From contig CM029654.1 in NCBI GenBank assembly GCA_017311315.1, positions 11,405,448 through 11,469,447 on the forward strand: 64,000 bases of DNA. Reading direction: 5' to 3'. Made by a program: the position numbers and the translations under genes. Below the pieces are notes generated by a model. The model saw nothing but the letters and a program-made list of their open reading frames with translations. It was not told where the DNA came from and made no database searches. Below are positions 1 through 10,549 of this stretch, one piece after another. Each line of letters begins with the position of its first letter. Within the stretch, counting starts at the first letter, position 1. The DNA is from Dendrocalamus latiflorus (Eukaryota; Streptophyta; Magnoliopsida; Poales; Poaceae).

Positions 1-2158
1 AAGGGAACATTAGCCTACCATTGTTTTTGGTATTTACTGTAGTTTATGTGATCCAATGGTTATGAACGTAGAGCTGTCAATGGTTCCAGCCAGGTCAGGT
101 TTGTGCGTGGTCAGTTCCTGAGCCCTGACATGGTCCCATTTAACAATCAGACATGAGCACGGTATGATTGTAAACGAGCCAAGAAATGCTGACATGAATA
201 CGGCAGTATCACCATTGAATGGGTTTACATTACACAACACAGTTGACATGGTAGGTATTGTTTTTAGTGGACTAATTGGAAACAAGTCCACACAAATGGA
301 TCGATGTTGATGTGATCGATGTTGATGTGTGCTGTTAGTTTAGGAAAAATGTAAATAAAATTATCTAAAAATCTGAATAAAAATACTGTTGACAGATTGT
401 AATTTGTTTGTCAGCATGCCTTGTTTTGTTAAACGTGTCAACCATATCAAGTAGTTAAATCCAACCTGTTTATCAAAATATTAGAAGTGCCATGTTATGC
501 TGATCAAACTTGTATTGTGTCAGTGACTCAGTGCCCTATTATCATGCCATATTTAATTTTGACATCTCTATATGAAATGCCTTCAGACGTTGGTTCATTG
601 TCTTGCCAGAGAAGGCAGATATTGATATATTCAATCATTGCTAAATTTGTTGCGGTGCTGTCACATGCTCTTTATGTGTGAATTCCATGTTATTTTTAAC
701 AGCAACAATGACAAGGAAGATCATTGCATGCAGTACTAGCCCAAGGAATGTATCACATTTCACCGTGTCATTTATACTCAGTTCATAATTACCTGGTTGG
801 GACTTGGGCCTACCTTGTATAGTGTGATTTATTTGGCAAACATATGAGGTGTCATGTGTGATTAGTGCATGTTCTGTTATTGCATAGTATAACATGACTA
901 CACATGATCTCAAATATTAGTGTGTGAAGATCGATGTGTTGCTGATTCAGACATTTAGTATTGCTCCAATGCTGCACTCCTGAATCCATTGCATGAAACA
1001 GTTGATTTTTGTGGTGTGTTGCAGCCTGCAGATTGTGACATCCTCTGGAACTCGTGGCCTTTGTTTGCCTTATTGCAAGATGGAGGCCCTTGTGTTTGAT
1101 CGTGTGCAGGATAAATTTGAAACTTGCAAGTAGGCATCCATGTTTTTGGCACCAGAGGTTCCGCCGATTGGTTAGTCAAAGCTGATATGGATGGTATGTT
1201 GACGCTTGCTTCAGTTGAGTATCAGTGACTAAATTCATTACTATATTATCATGGTAGCAGCATTTTGTGGTACCAAGTTGCATTCTTGGACTGGGAAAGG
1301 CAGCGAAAATGGGGAGAAAAGAGAAGAAAATGAGCGCTTTTTTTTTTCATAAGATGATGTGGGTTTGTTTGCAGTACTCAACAGTCAAGACTGATTCTTT
1401 TGCATGACTCTTGTGGTGAAAGAAACACTCGATTTTTCTCTTGTGGTGAAAGAAACACTTGATTTTGCAAGATCAATAATCCCTAGAAGTTTCATGGTTT
1501 CTTCAGCTCCCAAACAAGAAAGTAGGATTAACTTGCATTTCCAAGACAAGCTATATATGTTATGCATTTCAATCACTTTTTATCTTTTCTTTATACAATT
1601 TCCCTCCTAGATTCCTGAGTTAAATTGTGAGTGTCAGCTAGATAACTGCCCATACCTTCTGGATGCTAGCTCAAACAACATAATGTATTGTCCAAAAAAC
1701 GCAAGGTTTTCATACATGCGTTGGAATTTAATAAAAATAGCGGAAATGAATGATCTCTTGATTCTTGAGTGCCTTACCTAGATGCTAGCCTGCTCCGTTA
1801 GTTTCCAGTGGCCGGGGATGCTTTTATGTATTTCCCCTTCCCCCTTGATGCTTAAGAATTACTGCTTTCGTGTAAAAAAAGGACTGAGGCACAGTTCTTT
1901 CAAGTTTTGAGTTTTGACTGTTATTTCCTGGATTCCTCCAATTAGTATACTGGAGCGTAGGAAAATTTCGAGGAGGACACGAGGGCACAAATGCTCCGAG
2001 CGCAACCCATCACAACGGGGTGAATTATCTATAGAAAATCTTACAAGCTACTATTCAAAATGCATAGTTTTTATTGCCGGAATTTTGCTTGATCCTTCAC
2101 AAACGCTTAGCTATCACACAACCACAGTGTTCCTTCATTGTCCTTAAATAAGATGTTT
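1..2158. other. Intergenic or unassigned, no supported gene
   Basis: AT-rich sequence with only short open frames on both strands. None has recognisable domains or grass-type exon composition. A stretch near 1024-1135 follows a plausible TTGCAG acceptor and could be a 3' exon of a gene starting before the window, but its reading frame is short and I recognise no family. A 30-bp direct duplication, CTCTTGTGGTGAAAGAAACA and following bases, lies at 1408-1466. Nothing else here can be supported. Confidence 0.4.
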
Positions 2159-2163
2159 CTTGT

Positions 2164-2446
2164 TGTCATGGGATTGGGCCTGGGCCGAGTCGGTTTATTA
2201 CTAGGAAGTTAGATATTCGTTTCTATTTGTTCGAGATATGATTGGGGATATGATATTAGTTTCTATTTAGATTTTATCTGTTAGGGAGAGCTCATCTATA
2301 TAAAGGAGGCTACGGCATGCTATTAGAACCAAGTAAAAAATAGCAAAATCATTCTTATCTATAGTCTCCTCTCCCCCAACCGCGCTGTCGCCGCCTGGTC
2401 ATCCTCTCGGCGGTGTTTACCCCCTATGAACTTAAGCATCATAACA
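2164..2446 (+). repeat. 5' LTR of the gene-carrying element
   Basis: This direct repeat of 283 bp starts TGTCATGG and ends CATAACA. It contains the promoter-like string CTATATAAAGGAGG near 2297-2310, followed by a transcribed-leader-like stretch with TCTATAGTCTCCTCTC. It matches the copy at 4064-4372 over its whole length with scattered substitutions and small indels. Confidence 0.82.
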
Positions 2447-2448
2447 AT

Positions 2449-2462
2449 TTGGTATTAGAGCC
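2449..2462 (+). other. Primer binding site (initiator Met tRNA type)
   Basis: TTGGTATTAGAGCC begins two bases after the 5' LTR end. The usual plant site is TGGTATCAGAGC, so it has one transition. It fixes the orientation of the element as plus. Confidence 0.75.
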
Positions 2463-2870
2463 AACATCATGGCTTTTGCTGCCGAGTTATCATGTGGCAA
2501 GATCATTGTTGGCTATGAAAAAATCATCGCTGGATTCATGAATGTAGAGAGTATGTTGAAGAAGATGTAACCAAAGGAGAAGGCAGAAGCAGCAACATCA
2601 GCTGTTGCTGCTTGATCTGCGGAGGGGTAGGAGCAATGGTGGCCGTGCCATGGCAATAGCGCTGCTACTACTGCTCCTTCATCCAGCATGGGCAGCGGTG
2701 TGTCTTCAAGCGACGCTGGCGTGGTATTTTCCAAGGTGGATGCACCGGCTATAAGCTACACCTCGTGACTGTGACGACACTGCTTGAAGAGGCGGCTTGG
2801 ACCCCTTCCCTACCCCAGCCGCCACCATCCCCGCCACTAGCCCCCACCCATCCGACCTGAGCTTGCAACC

Positions 2871-3083
2871 ATGTCGCCCAAGTTCGACCCGGCCCAAGTG
2901 GTGGACGTGTACATCTGCGTGATCGGCGGCAAGGTCGGCGTGGCATCGTCCCTAGCCCCCCTAGATCAGTTTGCTCAATCTGTCCCTGAAGAAGACTAGA
3001 GAGGACATCGCCAAGGAGATGGCCTCGGATTGGAAGGGCCTCCGCATCACCGTCAAGCTCACGGTCCAGAACCACCAGGCCCC
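2871..3083 (+). pseudogene. Captured fragment of 60S ribosomal protein L12 (uL11) gene
   Basis: From the ATG at 2871 the frame reads MSPKFDPAQVVDVYICV, the characteristic amino end of eukaryotic L12. It continues through a GGKVGVASSLAP segment. The frame is then disturbed around 2960-2970. The homology resumes in another frame from about 2971 with REDIAKEMASDWKGLRITVK and ends near LTVQNHQA at about 3083. Intact L12 is about 165 residues, so only the first 40 percent or so is present, with at least one break. It has no promoter of its own and lies inside the LTR element, so it is a transduplicated fragment. The family identification rests on remembered conserved sequence, not on a search. Confidence 0.75.
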
Positions 3084-3547
3084 TCTCGGAGGCGGTCTGT
3101 CTGCCGCCGACGAGGAGGGGGAAGACTACTGCCCCTCCGCGGCTACCACTCCCGTCTCCGGGGGCCAGCTCATCGCCACCATCCGTGCGTACCGCCGCCG
3201 TTCCGCCGCTTCTCCTCTGACCAGGAGAAGGCGCGCCATCGCCCAGGTGGCCCGTCTGCCGCCGACGAGGAGGAAGGGGTCTTCCTCCCGAACCGCAGCC
3301 GCATCATCTTCTATCGCTAGATCCCAACGACCTCGTCGTCGGACGAGCTCCGTGCGCACCACCGTTGTTCCCGTAGCTTCTCCGACCAGGAGAAGGCGTG
3401 CCACCGCCAGGCGCTGCTCGGAGGCGGCCTGTTCGCCACCGACGAGGAAGGGGGAACAACTTCTACCCAACCTCTCGTCACCCTCGCTGACGCCGCCAAT
3501 TGGAGCTACCCCGACTGATCCGGCGACTCTGCCGCTCCCGCTCTCGC
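3084..3547 (+). other. GC-rich interior of the gene-carrying element, origin unknown
   Basis: The sequence is GC-rich and open in several frames on both strands, so long frames here are not informative. A phrase around GACCAGGAGAAGGCG and a phrase around CCGACGAGGA recur two to three times, as if short segments were duplicated. It could be further captured exon or leader sequence, but I recognise no family. Confidence 0.4.
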
Positions 3548-3930
3548 CTTCGAGGGCCTCCTCGACGTGGCCTCCTTCCCCGCCGTTGTCTCCGTCGTCA
3601 ACGAGGTGCCGCTGTCCCACCACCCGCACCACCTTCCGCTGCTCCCCACGCTGGAGTTCGCGCTCACCATCATCGAGGACAACTTCGCAGCGTAGGGCCT
3701 CGCCGTCGTCGGATCCTACCACGGCAACGTGCGCCGCGACACCGACGACCTTGTCGTCGGCAAGCGCGTCGGGGATCACATCTTCTACTTCCCCCGCGAC
3801 GCCGTGCTGCTGTTGGACAACGAGAAGCTGGAGGAGGCGGTCAAGGGGAAGAGTCGTGACCCAGTCGTTTAGCTATGTACTAGAGATTCATTAAAAACTT
3901 GCGTCAGGCTGGATCAAATGGAAGCACGGC
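3548..3930 (+). pseudogene. Captured fragment of an EMC8/EMC9 (UPF0172) gene
   Basis: The frame includes VPLSHHPHHLPLLPTLEFAL, then an in-frame stop within the stretch normally reading HFAAQGLAVVG, then VGDHIFYFPRDAVLLLDNEK and KGKSRDPVV. This is the central MPN-like core of the ER membrane complex subunit 8/9 family, which helps insert membrane proteins into the ER. A further stop replaces the glutamine after DPVV. The amino end and the carboxyl third of the roughly 200-residue protein are missing. It sits 3' of the L12 fragment in the same strand and the same LTR element. Confidence 0.72.
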
Positions 3931-4063
3931 GACCCAGCCAATAAGATGGCGCAGCAAAATAAGTTAGACGCGAGTCCTGTCATCAACAAGGATCGCCTGA
4001 GACTGCAACCATGACCACCGTCTAGCAGCTCGAGGACGACCTATATGTCCGGGAGGGGTGTAA

Positions 4064-4372
4064 TGTCATGGGCGTGGGCCTAGGCCTTGGGCAGTCGGTT
4101 TATTATTAGGAAATTAGAGATTAGTTTCTATTTGTTGGAGATATGATTAGGGATATGATATTAGTTTCTATCTGTTAGAGATATGATTGATATTAGATTC
4201 TATCTGTTAGGGGAGCCCTTCTATATAAAGAAGGCTGCCGCAAACTATTAGAACCAAGCAAGAAATAACAAAATCATTCTCATCTATAGTCTCCTCTCTC
4301 CCCCAACCATGTCGCCGCCATCCGGCTATCCTCTTGGCGGTGTTTACTCTGTATGAACTAAGGTTCATAACA
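4064..4372 (+). repeat. 3' LTR of the gene-carrying element
   Basis: 309 bp, starting TGTCATGGGCG and ending TTCATAACA. It is about 26 bp longer than the 5' LTR because of an extra copy of a GATATTAG-containing phrase. A TATA-like TCTATATAAAGAAGG is retained near 4212-4226. The target duplication CTTGT follows directly. Confidence 0.82.
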
Positions 4373-4377
4373 CTTGT

Positions 4378-7300
4378 TCTCTAGGTTGCACTTCTATTGC
4401 TATCTGGATTAAATGTTGCATTAAGAGAATAGTTTTAATATCAGTAGCAATTATCAAGGGCAAGACATGCATGAGAAACTGCCCCCTTCCCCCTTATTTA
4501 AGAGGTGTTTCAAATTCTTTCTTTACTTTCCTCCTTTTGTCTCTCTATATTAAGTCAAGAGGTGCGTTGACTGCACATTTTCTTATTCACAAATTTTTCT
4601 TGAGTGACCTGGACGTAAGGGGGTTTAAATAGTAAGAAGGCAGCCTGTTAAGACTTTTAGGTAACAATTAACGGTATCAAGCTGGTAGTGCCATTTGCTT
4701 TTTTTTTGGTTGAGGCTCAGTAATTGACGCTTCCAGCAGTGTAGTAAATAGTACTGTTTGCAACTTTACATGGTAGTATAGATTAGTCAGGCCATAAAAT
4801 AACTTTTTTAGATCTTAAACAAGTCTACATGAAATTACTTTGGTTACTTTTGTCACTATTTGTCTCAGTCTATTTAGCTTATGTTGCAGGCGTTCTCGGA
4901 TGAAGTTTGCCTTTGAACTGAACAAAACATAATCGGAATTGCATGGCCAGATAACAGTAGTGTGAGCCTGTGATCAGTAATCTCGCAATTATCAGCCTAG
5001 TTTGGCTGGACGGTGAAGTTAAGGGATGAAGTTGAAGTAGAGTCCATAAACAGCAATTTGGCGATGCTCCAAGCTGTGTTGAATACGCCAGAGAAACGGT
5101 GATCAAGGATGCACTTCTCCGTTTCTCCTGTTTTCTATCAGTGTTTTTTTTCTCCCTGTTGAACAAATATGTGTTAGCATTTTCCTTGCATAATGCATAT
5201 ATATGAGTTGCGCTATCGATGGATTAACGTAGAGGTTGGATACTGAAATCGAGCAGCAATGACACTAGAATAGTTCATTTATATATGTTTCTCTTCTTTT
5301 TTCTGAAAGAGCTACGTGTTTATTTAACCTGCATTTTTTTTGTTTTAGCTTATGAAAGTTGGCATGGGAAGGTGAGTTTCTTCAACGTGGATTCCATTCC
5401 ACAAAACTCCGTCACTGTTATAAACCATCAGATTTTTTATATATTTTTAATTCTTGATGATATTAGTCTTACATTATGATCTGACATATCTTGGTTGTAT
5501 GGTCAGAGTGACGCACTTTTCAGAAGTTTCCATTTGGAACCGGCTATTTTCCAAGTGCTGGGAATAAAGTGTCGCTGGCTCACAATTTGTGGGGCATGTC
5601 TTGCAATGCCCCCTTTTCTGTTTCAGTGACCTCAACGCTTGCTCAAGCGCATCAACATGCCATCTTGAAGCAGACCATGCTGAGAATCACCTGAACTGTC
5701 ACAAATCCACGCTTTTTGCAAGCTTCTGGCATAAAAATGCAAGTGATGTAACCTTGGGCGCTCATGGACCATCTGAATTTTGATAGCCTAAGCTAGATGT
5801 GATTGAAAAGATGTCAGAAAGCGCTGATGGATTGCACGATTGTGCCCAGAGCAAAGATTCTCAAATCCATTTGGCGTACTATTAGATTGCATCTGATTAC
5901 CTATATGTTTACGGAATATTAGCCAGCTCATTTTGGCTTCACTCTAAACGGTTTCTGCTTATGGTTTTTCTTTTTTTCCTGCCTTTCTGGCTTTTAGGTT
6001 TTTTCTTTGTTTCTCCTTTTCTTTTGTACTGTCCGATGTAACATTATATTTTCATTTTCATTTTTATATTTAATTACGTAGAATAAGACAATAGTAGCTA
6101 TAGTGTAAAATAAACTGTAAGGACTGGCTTATAAGTCACTTAAGAGAGCCCTCTTCACCTTCTCATGCCAGAAGCAGACTGGCAACTGTATTTTATTGCC
6201 GTGAAATTAGCGCCCTTATTTGCTGCTAAATTTGGTCAGTTGATTTCTTGCTGATAACGCGTAGAAACGTGTCTGATATAATTATTCTCACCCCTGATTT
6301 TAAACTTCTATAGCCTTATGAGAGTCCTTAAGTACAAATGTATTCAATTGAATCAGTTTTTTGTTCTTTTTGAGATGCGTGTTCAGTTGAATTTGTTACA
6401 CTCAAATCATTTCATCTATGTAATTAAACGAAGGAGACCTGCCGCATCCGTGCTGTTGCTTCCAAAGACCCAGGATATTGATAAAATCTAAGTTTTTGTT
6501 TTTCCTAATGCAACAGAACATCGACATTGTTTGAGAGCGACTCCCTGTTTATTCAGCTAATTTTTACAAACTTCCTACTAGTTTTAATAGCTTTTAGCAT
6601 ATTTTTGGACATTAGATTACCATGGTCCGTCTGGTTGTACTCCATACCCTTCTCATGGAAACATAAGCCATGACATCCTAACTTTCTTGTTTACGAGGCG
6701 AAGAAACAAGAAATTTCAAGAAATCAGTAAGCCTGTAAAACGAGGCTTTTCACTATGTTCAACTGTATGCATTGCGTGTCAAGCAAAGATGAAAAATTTG
6801 ACAAGGTGCACTGTACATTCCACCGATGAGGTTCAGAAGCCAAATGCATCTTGTTTGGCTTGAGATTTAAGCCCCCGGCTGAAACGGAAGTTCATAGTCC
6901 AATGAATCTTGAAATCTCAACCATCAACTTTCAGTTTCAGGTGCATGCCATATTCCCCTTATGCCTTGTTGACATTTCTTTTTTGCAAGTTGCAATAAGT
7001 GGAGACAAGTAGCTGGTGAAAACAAATACTTCCCTGTGTTTTTTTTTTCATTTCTTTTTTTATTTTGTTCACTTTTGTTTTCTGCAACAATGTTCCACCG
7101 ATGAGGTTCAGAAGCCAAATGCATCTGTATGGCTTGAGATTTAAGCCCCCTTGAAATCTCAACCATCAACTTTCAGTTTCAGGTGCACGCCATATTCCCC
7201 TTATGCCTTTGGCATTTCTTTTTTGCAAGTTGTAGTAAGTGGAGACAAGTAGCTGGTGAAAACAAATACTTCCCTGTGTTTTTCAGAGAATCATCTATGG

Positions 7301-8691
7301 CGAAAGTAAAGAGAATATAATAAAGCCAATCAGAAATAAGTTTTTCTTTAAGGGATTGACTAGTACATATACTGAAAGAATAAGTTGTTCGTACTTCTGA
7401 ATTCCGACAAAATTTTCTTGGAGCGAACATTTAACCTCACAATTAGAGCGACAAATTAACGCGATTGAGATATGAATTGTTTGTGTAGCAGTAGCACAAC
7501 TAGATCTCTGATATTTCCTCCTGTCCGGAGATTGCAGGTGGTGGTGTTTTCACTTTGTCAGTGCTTTAAGTGGTGTATCTACCCTTTCTAGGTTGGTGTT
7601 GTATCTCCTGCCCTTGTTTTTTAAAAAATATTTCCTTCTTCTACAGCTGTGGATTGTGATCACTGAACCGATCAGATCTTTGTACCCCAGTACCCCACTT
7701 ACTATTTGCTTATCATGGCTTTGCAACTGCAATGAAATCATAAGCCCAACTAAAATACCTTTGCCTTAAAACAATATGGTTCAGTATCGAAGATATGCTA
7801 CTTCTTTTCACCTAGTGGCAAGATTGATTGCCACACCAGTTGTACTTAACTAATGCAGTTATCTTAACTGTACCGGTACCGGTTTGCCACTTTATACCAA
7901 AGCACACTCACTCTCCACCCACTAACACACCCCAAACTAATCTTGTTTTCGCCAGAATGGCCTTCTCTTTTTGGTCAAAAACAAGTCAAACACCTTTCTC
8001 CATCTTGTTAATATTTATAATTGCACAAACAAGCACAAACGACCATAAGGAGGAACGAAAGGCACTCAACATGTACGCCAAAACGGTTAAGAACTTGCGT
8101 CCACACAAGGGAGATTTATAAAAAAGGTCCTGAATTCGATTCCCGACTCCCTTGATCTTCTTATCAGTGCCAAGTGAGGGTTCTTGTGTTGGCGTGACGG
8201 ACTGCGATGTGTGTTGGCGTGTGTATTGCTATTTTCTAACATAACAGAATAAAAGGAGGGGGAAAAAGATTAAAAGGAAAGACCAAACCAAGTAACCACT
8301 AACCAACCTGTGAAAAGAACAGATTTAAGGCTTGTTTATATTGGCCATGGTTGATGATTTTTCGCTATGACTGATGACTTTGGCTGAAAACAAATAGTAG
8401 TAGCTGAAAGAAGCACCTTTTAGAAGGAGGGGGTGAGCGGTGGGGAAAGTGAGGGAGAAATATGTGTGCGAGAAGGGAGTGAGATGAGTAGAGTGCGTGA
8501 TACGCCCATATCTCTTTGCTTTATCCCAAGAGTGAGACGGGAGCGAGAGGAGTGAGGAAGCCACTTTGGAAAGCCAATTGCTCATATTATCTTCCGAGTT
8601 CTCCAAGCAAAAGACAGAAGCAAAAGCTAATATGAACATGCTCTTAACAAAACTAGGCAATGTTAGTTACGCGTTGGGATGTGCCACTTTC
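4378..8691. other. Intergenic, no supported gene
   Basis: AT-rich sequence with short open frames only. It holds the 6818-7285 duplication described separately, and nothing else I can name. The stretch 8325-8660 has the look of a small MITE (its left part resembles common rice repeats beginning GGCTTGTTTATATTGG), but I cannot define its ends. Confidence 0.45.
6818..7285. repeat. Local direct duplication of about 0.2 kb
   Basis: A segment beginning CCACCGATGAGGTTCAGAAG occurs at about 6820 and again at about 7095. Both copies run through CATCAACTTTCAGTTTCAGG to CTTCCCTGTGTTTTT (ends near 7044 and 7283). The second copy lacks about 30 bases around the phrase GAAACGGAAGTTCATAG that the first has. 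About 50 bases of T-rich sequence separate the copies. Confidence 0.8.
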
Positions 8692-8696
8692 ATGGT

Positions 8697-9632
8697 TGTA
8701 GCACCTCACATACCAATATAAGATACTATTATGGAACGTCATCGCTAAAGTAAAGAACACATAATAAAAGCAACCATAGAAATCACAAGGAATTTAAAAC
8801 TTTAAGAGTACTTTATTAGAGAACCAACAAAAACTGAAATAAATATTTGAAACATGAGACTGGTCCACTTCTAACCAAACGGAGAATAAATGAAATAACA
8901 TAAATGGTGACAAGCCACGGTGCTGAAAACTCGAGTGCTTCCACCCATACAGGATGTTATCACTTTACTGGTCTTTTACCGAAGAATCGAAAGGGTAAGT
9001 TTGAGATTTAAAAATCTCAGCAAGTATCTAACAATGGTCGCAACAAGGTGAGCAAAGGACAAGTAATGCAAGCAAGTAATTAATACAGGTTAAAGCAATG
9101 AACTAGGTTACCGAAAATACTGATAGAAATCGGAGGTAGAGATAACAGGAATGGTAGAATTAAGGATAACTATCATTTAACAAGTTATAGCAATAACACA
9201 AGCGATTACTTTTCACATACTCGATTATACAAGAATAGTCAGGCACGACACTGTCGTCGACTGTATAACCGCAGACGGGATGTAATATCCTAAGTAACGA
9301 AAATGTATACCCTCTTGTATGTTACTAGGGGTGGTAATCTCCCCTATATATGGGTAACCCCAGGCCAGGTAATCGTTATATTATAAACATATTATATGGT
9401 AAAAGATTGAGATAACTATGAAGGATTAGGATGAGATTATGATACGTGGAAGGACTTGCTAAGGTTGAGACTAGAAAAGCATAATTCTCGCTATGAGGCG
9501 ATGAGGGATGATATTATGGTGATAGTGATTTAGGAATTATTCTAAACAGGCGTTATAACATAACTCACACAAGGATTATCAACCATCCAAGTTTTGTTAC
9601 GTGATAAGTGGTTATTAGTCAGATTGACAGGT

Positions 9633-9684
<52 letters not shown>

Positions 9685-10257
9685 ATGACTCACAAGCAAT
9701 CACATACGAATAATGGATCATAGAAATAGGGTAATATAAACATAGTATCCTAATGTTAAAAGATTATTAGTGGTTTAACCCTAAGTTTGAACATACTCAT
9801 ATGCTACCCCGATCAATGATTTAATCATGAATTCTAGAATATTATTAATTGAGTATTACCAACAACCTAAAAGCATGTAAAAACAACTACCTAAAATATC
9901 ATGGCATTAAACTATAATAATAGTTTATAACTAGGCAAACATTAACAATATGATAATTGTACTCAATGGCAAGGGTGACAAGTAATTAGGGAAACATGGT
10001 ATGTGAAACGGAAAGATTACGACTGCGAGGTACTTGCCTTGAGCATATTCGGCGGACTTGCTGCACAGGGATCAAAGGTATGTAACTACCTGAACGTTCC
10101 CTCAAAGGCTACGTGCGATCCTTTTTTTCTTTTGGGAGTTGAAGGCTTGTGCAAGATAGAAATAGGGTACCCCTTTTAACCAGCCCTTAAACTCAAATTA
10201 GGGCTAATTAGGGTTTACTTTAGTGGCCCATTCTAAAAAAAATACCAGGACGCTACA
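8697..10257 (-). mobile_element. Solo LTR upstream of the P450 gene
   Basis: The 1561-bp unit starts TGTAGCACCTC and ends GGACGCTACA, giving TG...CA ends within short inverted termini (TGTAGC/GCTACA). A perfect 5-bp duplication ATGGT lies at 8692-8696 and 10258-10262. No primer site, polypurine tract or second LTR is adjacent, so it is a solo LTR left by recombination. The minus orientation is a weak inference from the other end, TGTAGCGTCCTGG, which resembles starts of rice Ty3/gypsy LTRs. It includes a long AT dinucleotide run. Confidence 0.75.
9636..9682. repeat. AT dinucleotide microsatellite
   Basis: About 23 uninterrupted AT/TA units, inside the solo LTR. Such runs vary in length between individuals and are prone to assembly error. 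Confidence 0.9.
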
Positions 10258-10473
10258 ATGGTGTGTTTAGGTCTTGTTTTTTTTAGGTTTTTGGCTTTGG
10301 TTTCTCTAGAAGCCGAAACAAATGGGGTGGATTCTCCAAGCGACTTTCTAAGTCTAAAATCATATGTACCGTCCGTGTCGATGTCTCCACCATACGTTAC
10401 CGTTTAAAAAGCATAGATAAAAGTCATTAACTGTAGTAAAGAACCATCAATCGTAGTCCAACAGATCTGGGCC

Positions 10474-10481
10474 TATATATA
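10474..10481 (+). promoter_or_regulatory. TATA box of the P450 gene
   Basis: CTATATATAGGC lies 69-76 bp before the ATG at 10550 and about 220 bp after the end of the solo LTR. This spacing would put transcription start near 10505, giving a leader of roughly 45 bases. No other TATA-like string lies between the LTR and the ATG. Confidence 0.7.
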
Positions 10482-10549
10482 GGCATGATGCTTAGTTCAA
10501 GCTGCCATTGCACTTGCAAACAAAACACAAGACCAAATACCTGTCCAAA

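Larger units (their letters stand above)
2164..4372 (+). mobile_element. Small non-autonomous LTR retrotransposon carrying host gene fragments
   Basis: The element is bounded by two direct LTRs that begin TGTCATGGG and end CATAACA. A perfect 5-bp target duplication, CTTGT, flanks it at 2159-2163 and 4373-4377. The 5' LTR is followed by TTGGTATTAGAGCC, close to the initiator-methionine tRNA primer site used by most plant LTR elements. A purine run, GGGAGGGG, precedes the 3' LTR. The 1.6-kb interior contains no gag, protease, integrase or reverse transcriptase that I can find. It holds pieces of two unrelated host genes (RPL12-like and EMC8/9-like), so it must have been moved by another element's proteins. 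The LTRs differ at many positions, which suggests an old insertion. Confidence 0.85.

Noticed and set aside
1024..1135. Possible terminal exon after TTGCAG
   Set aside because: Only a short frame (ending METCK-like residues) with no identifiable partner exon. Kept only as a remark in the intergenic entry.
3126..3779. 217-residue open frame on the minus strand inside the gene-carrying LTR element
   Set aside because: It is antisense to the RPL12/EMC pieces in GC-rich sequence where every frame stays open. No domain or splice signals.
8131..8150. GAATTCGATTCCC resembling a tRNA T-arm
   Set aside because: No anticodon arm or acceptor stem can be folded around it. No tRNA gene is supported anywhere in the window.
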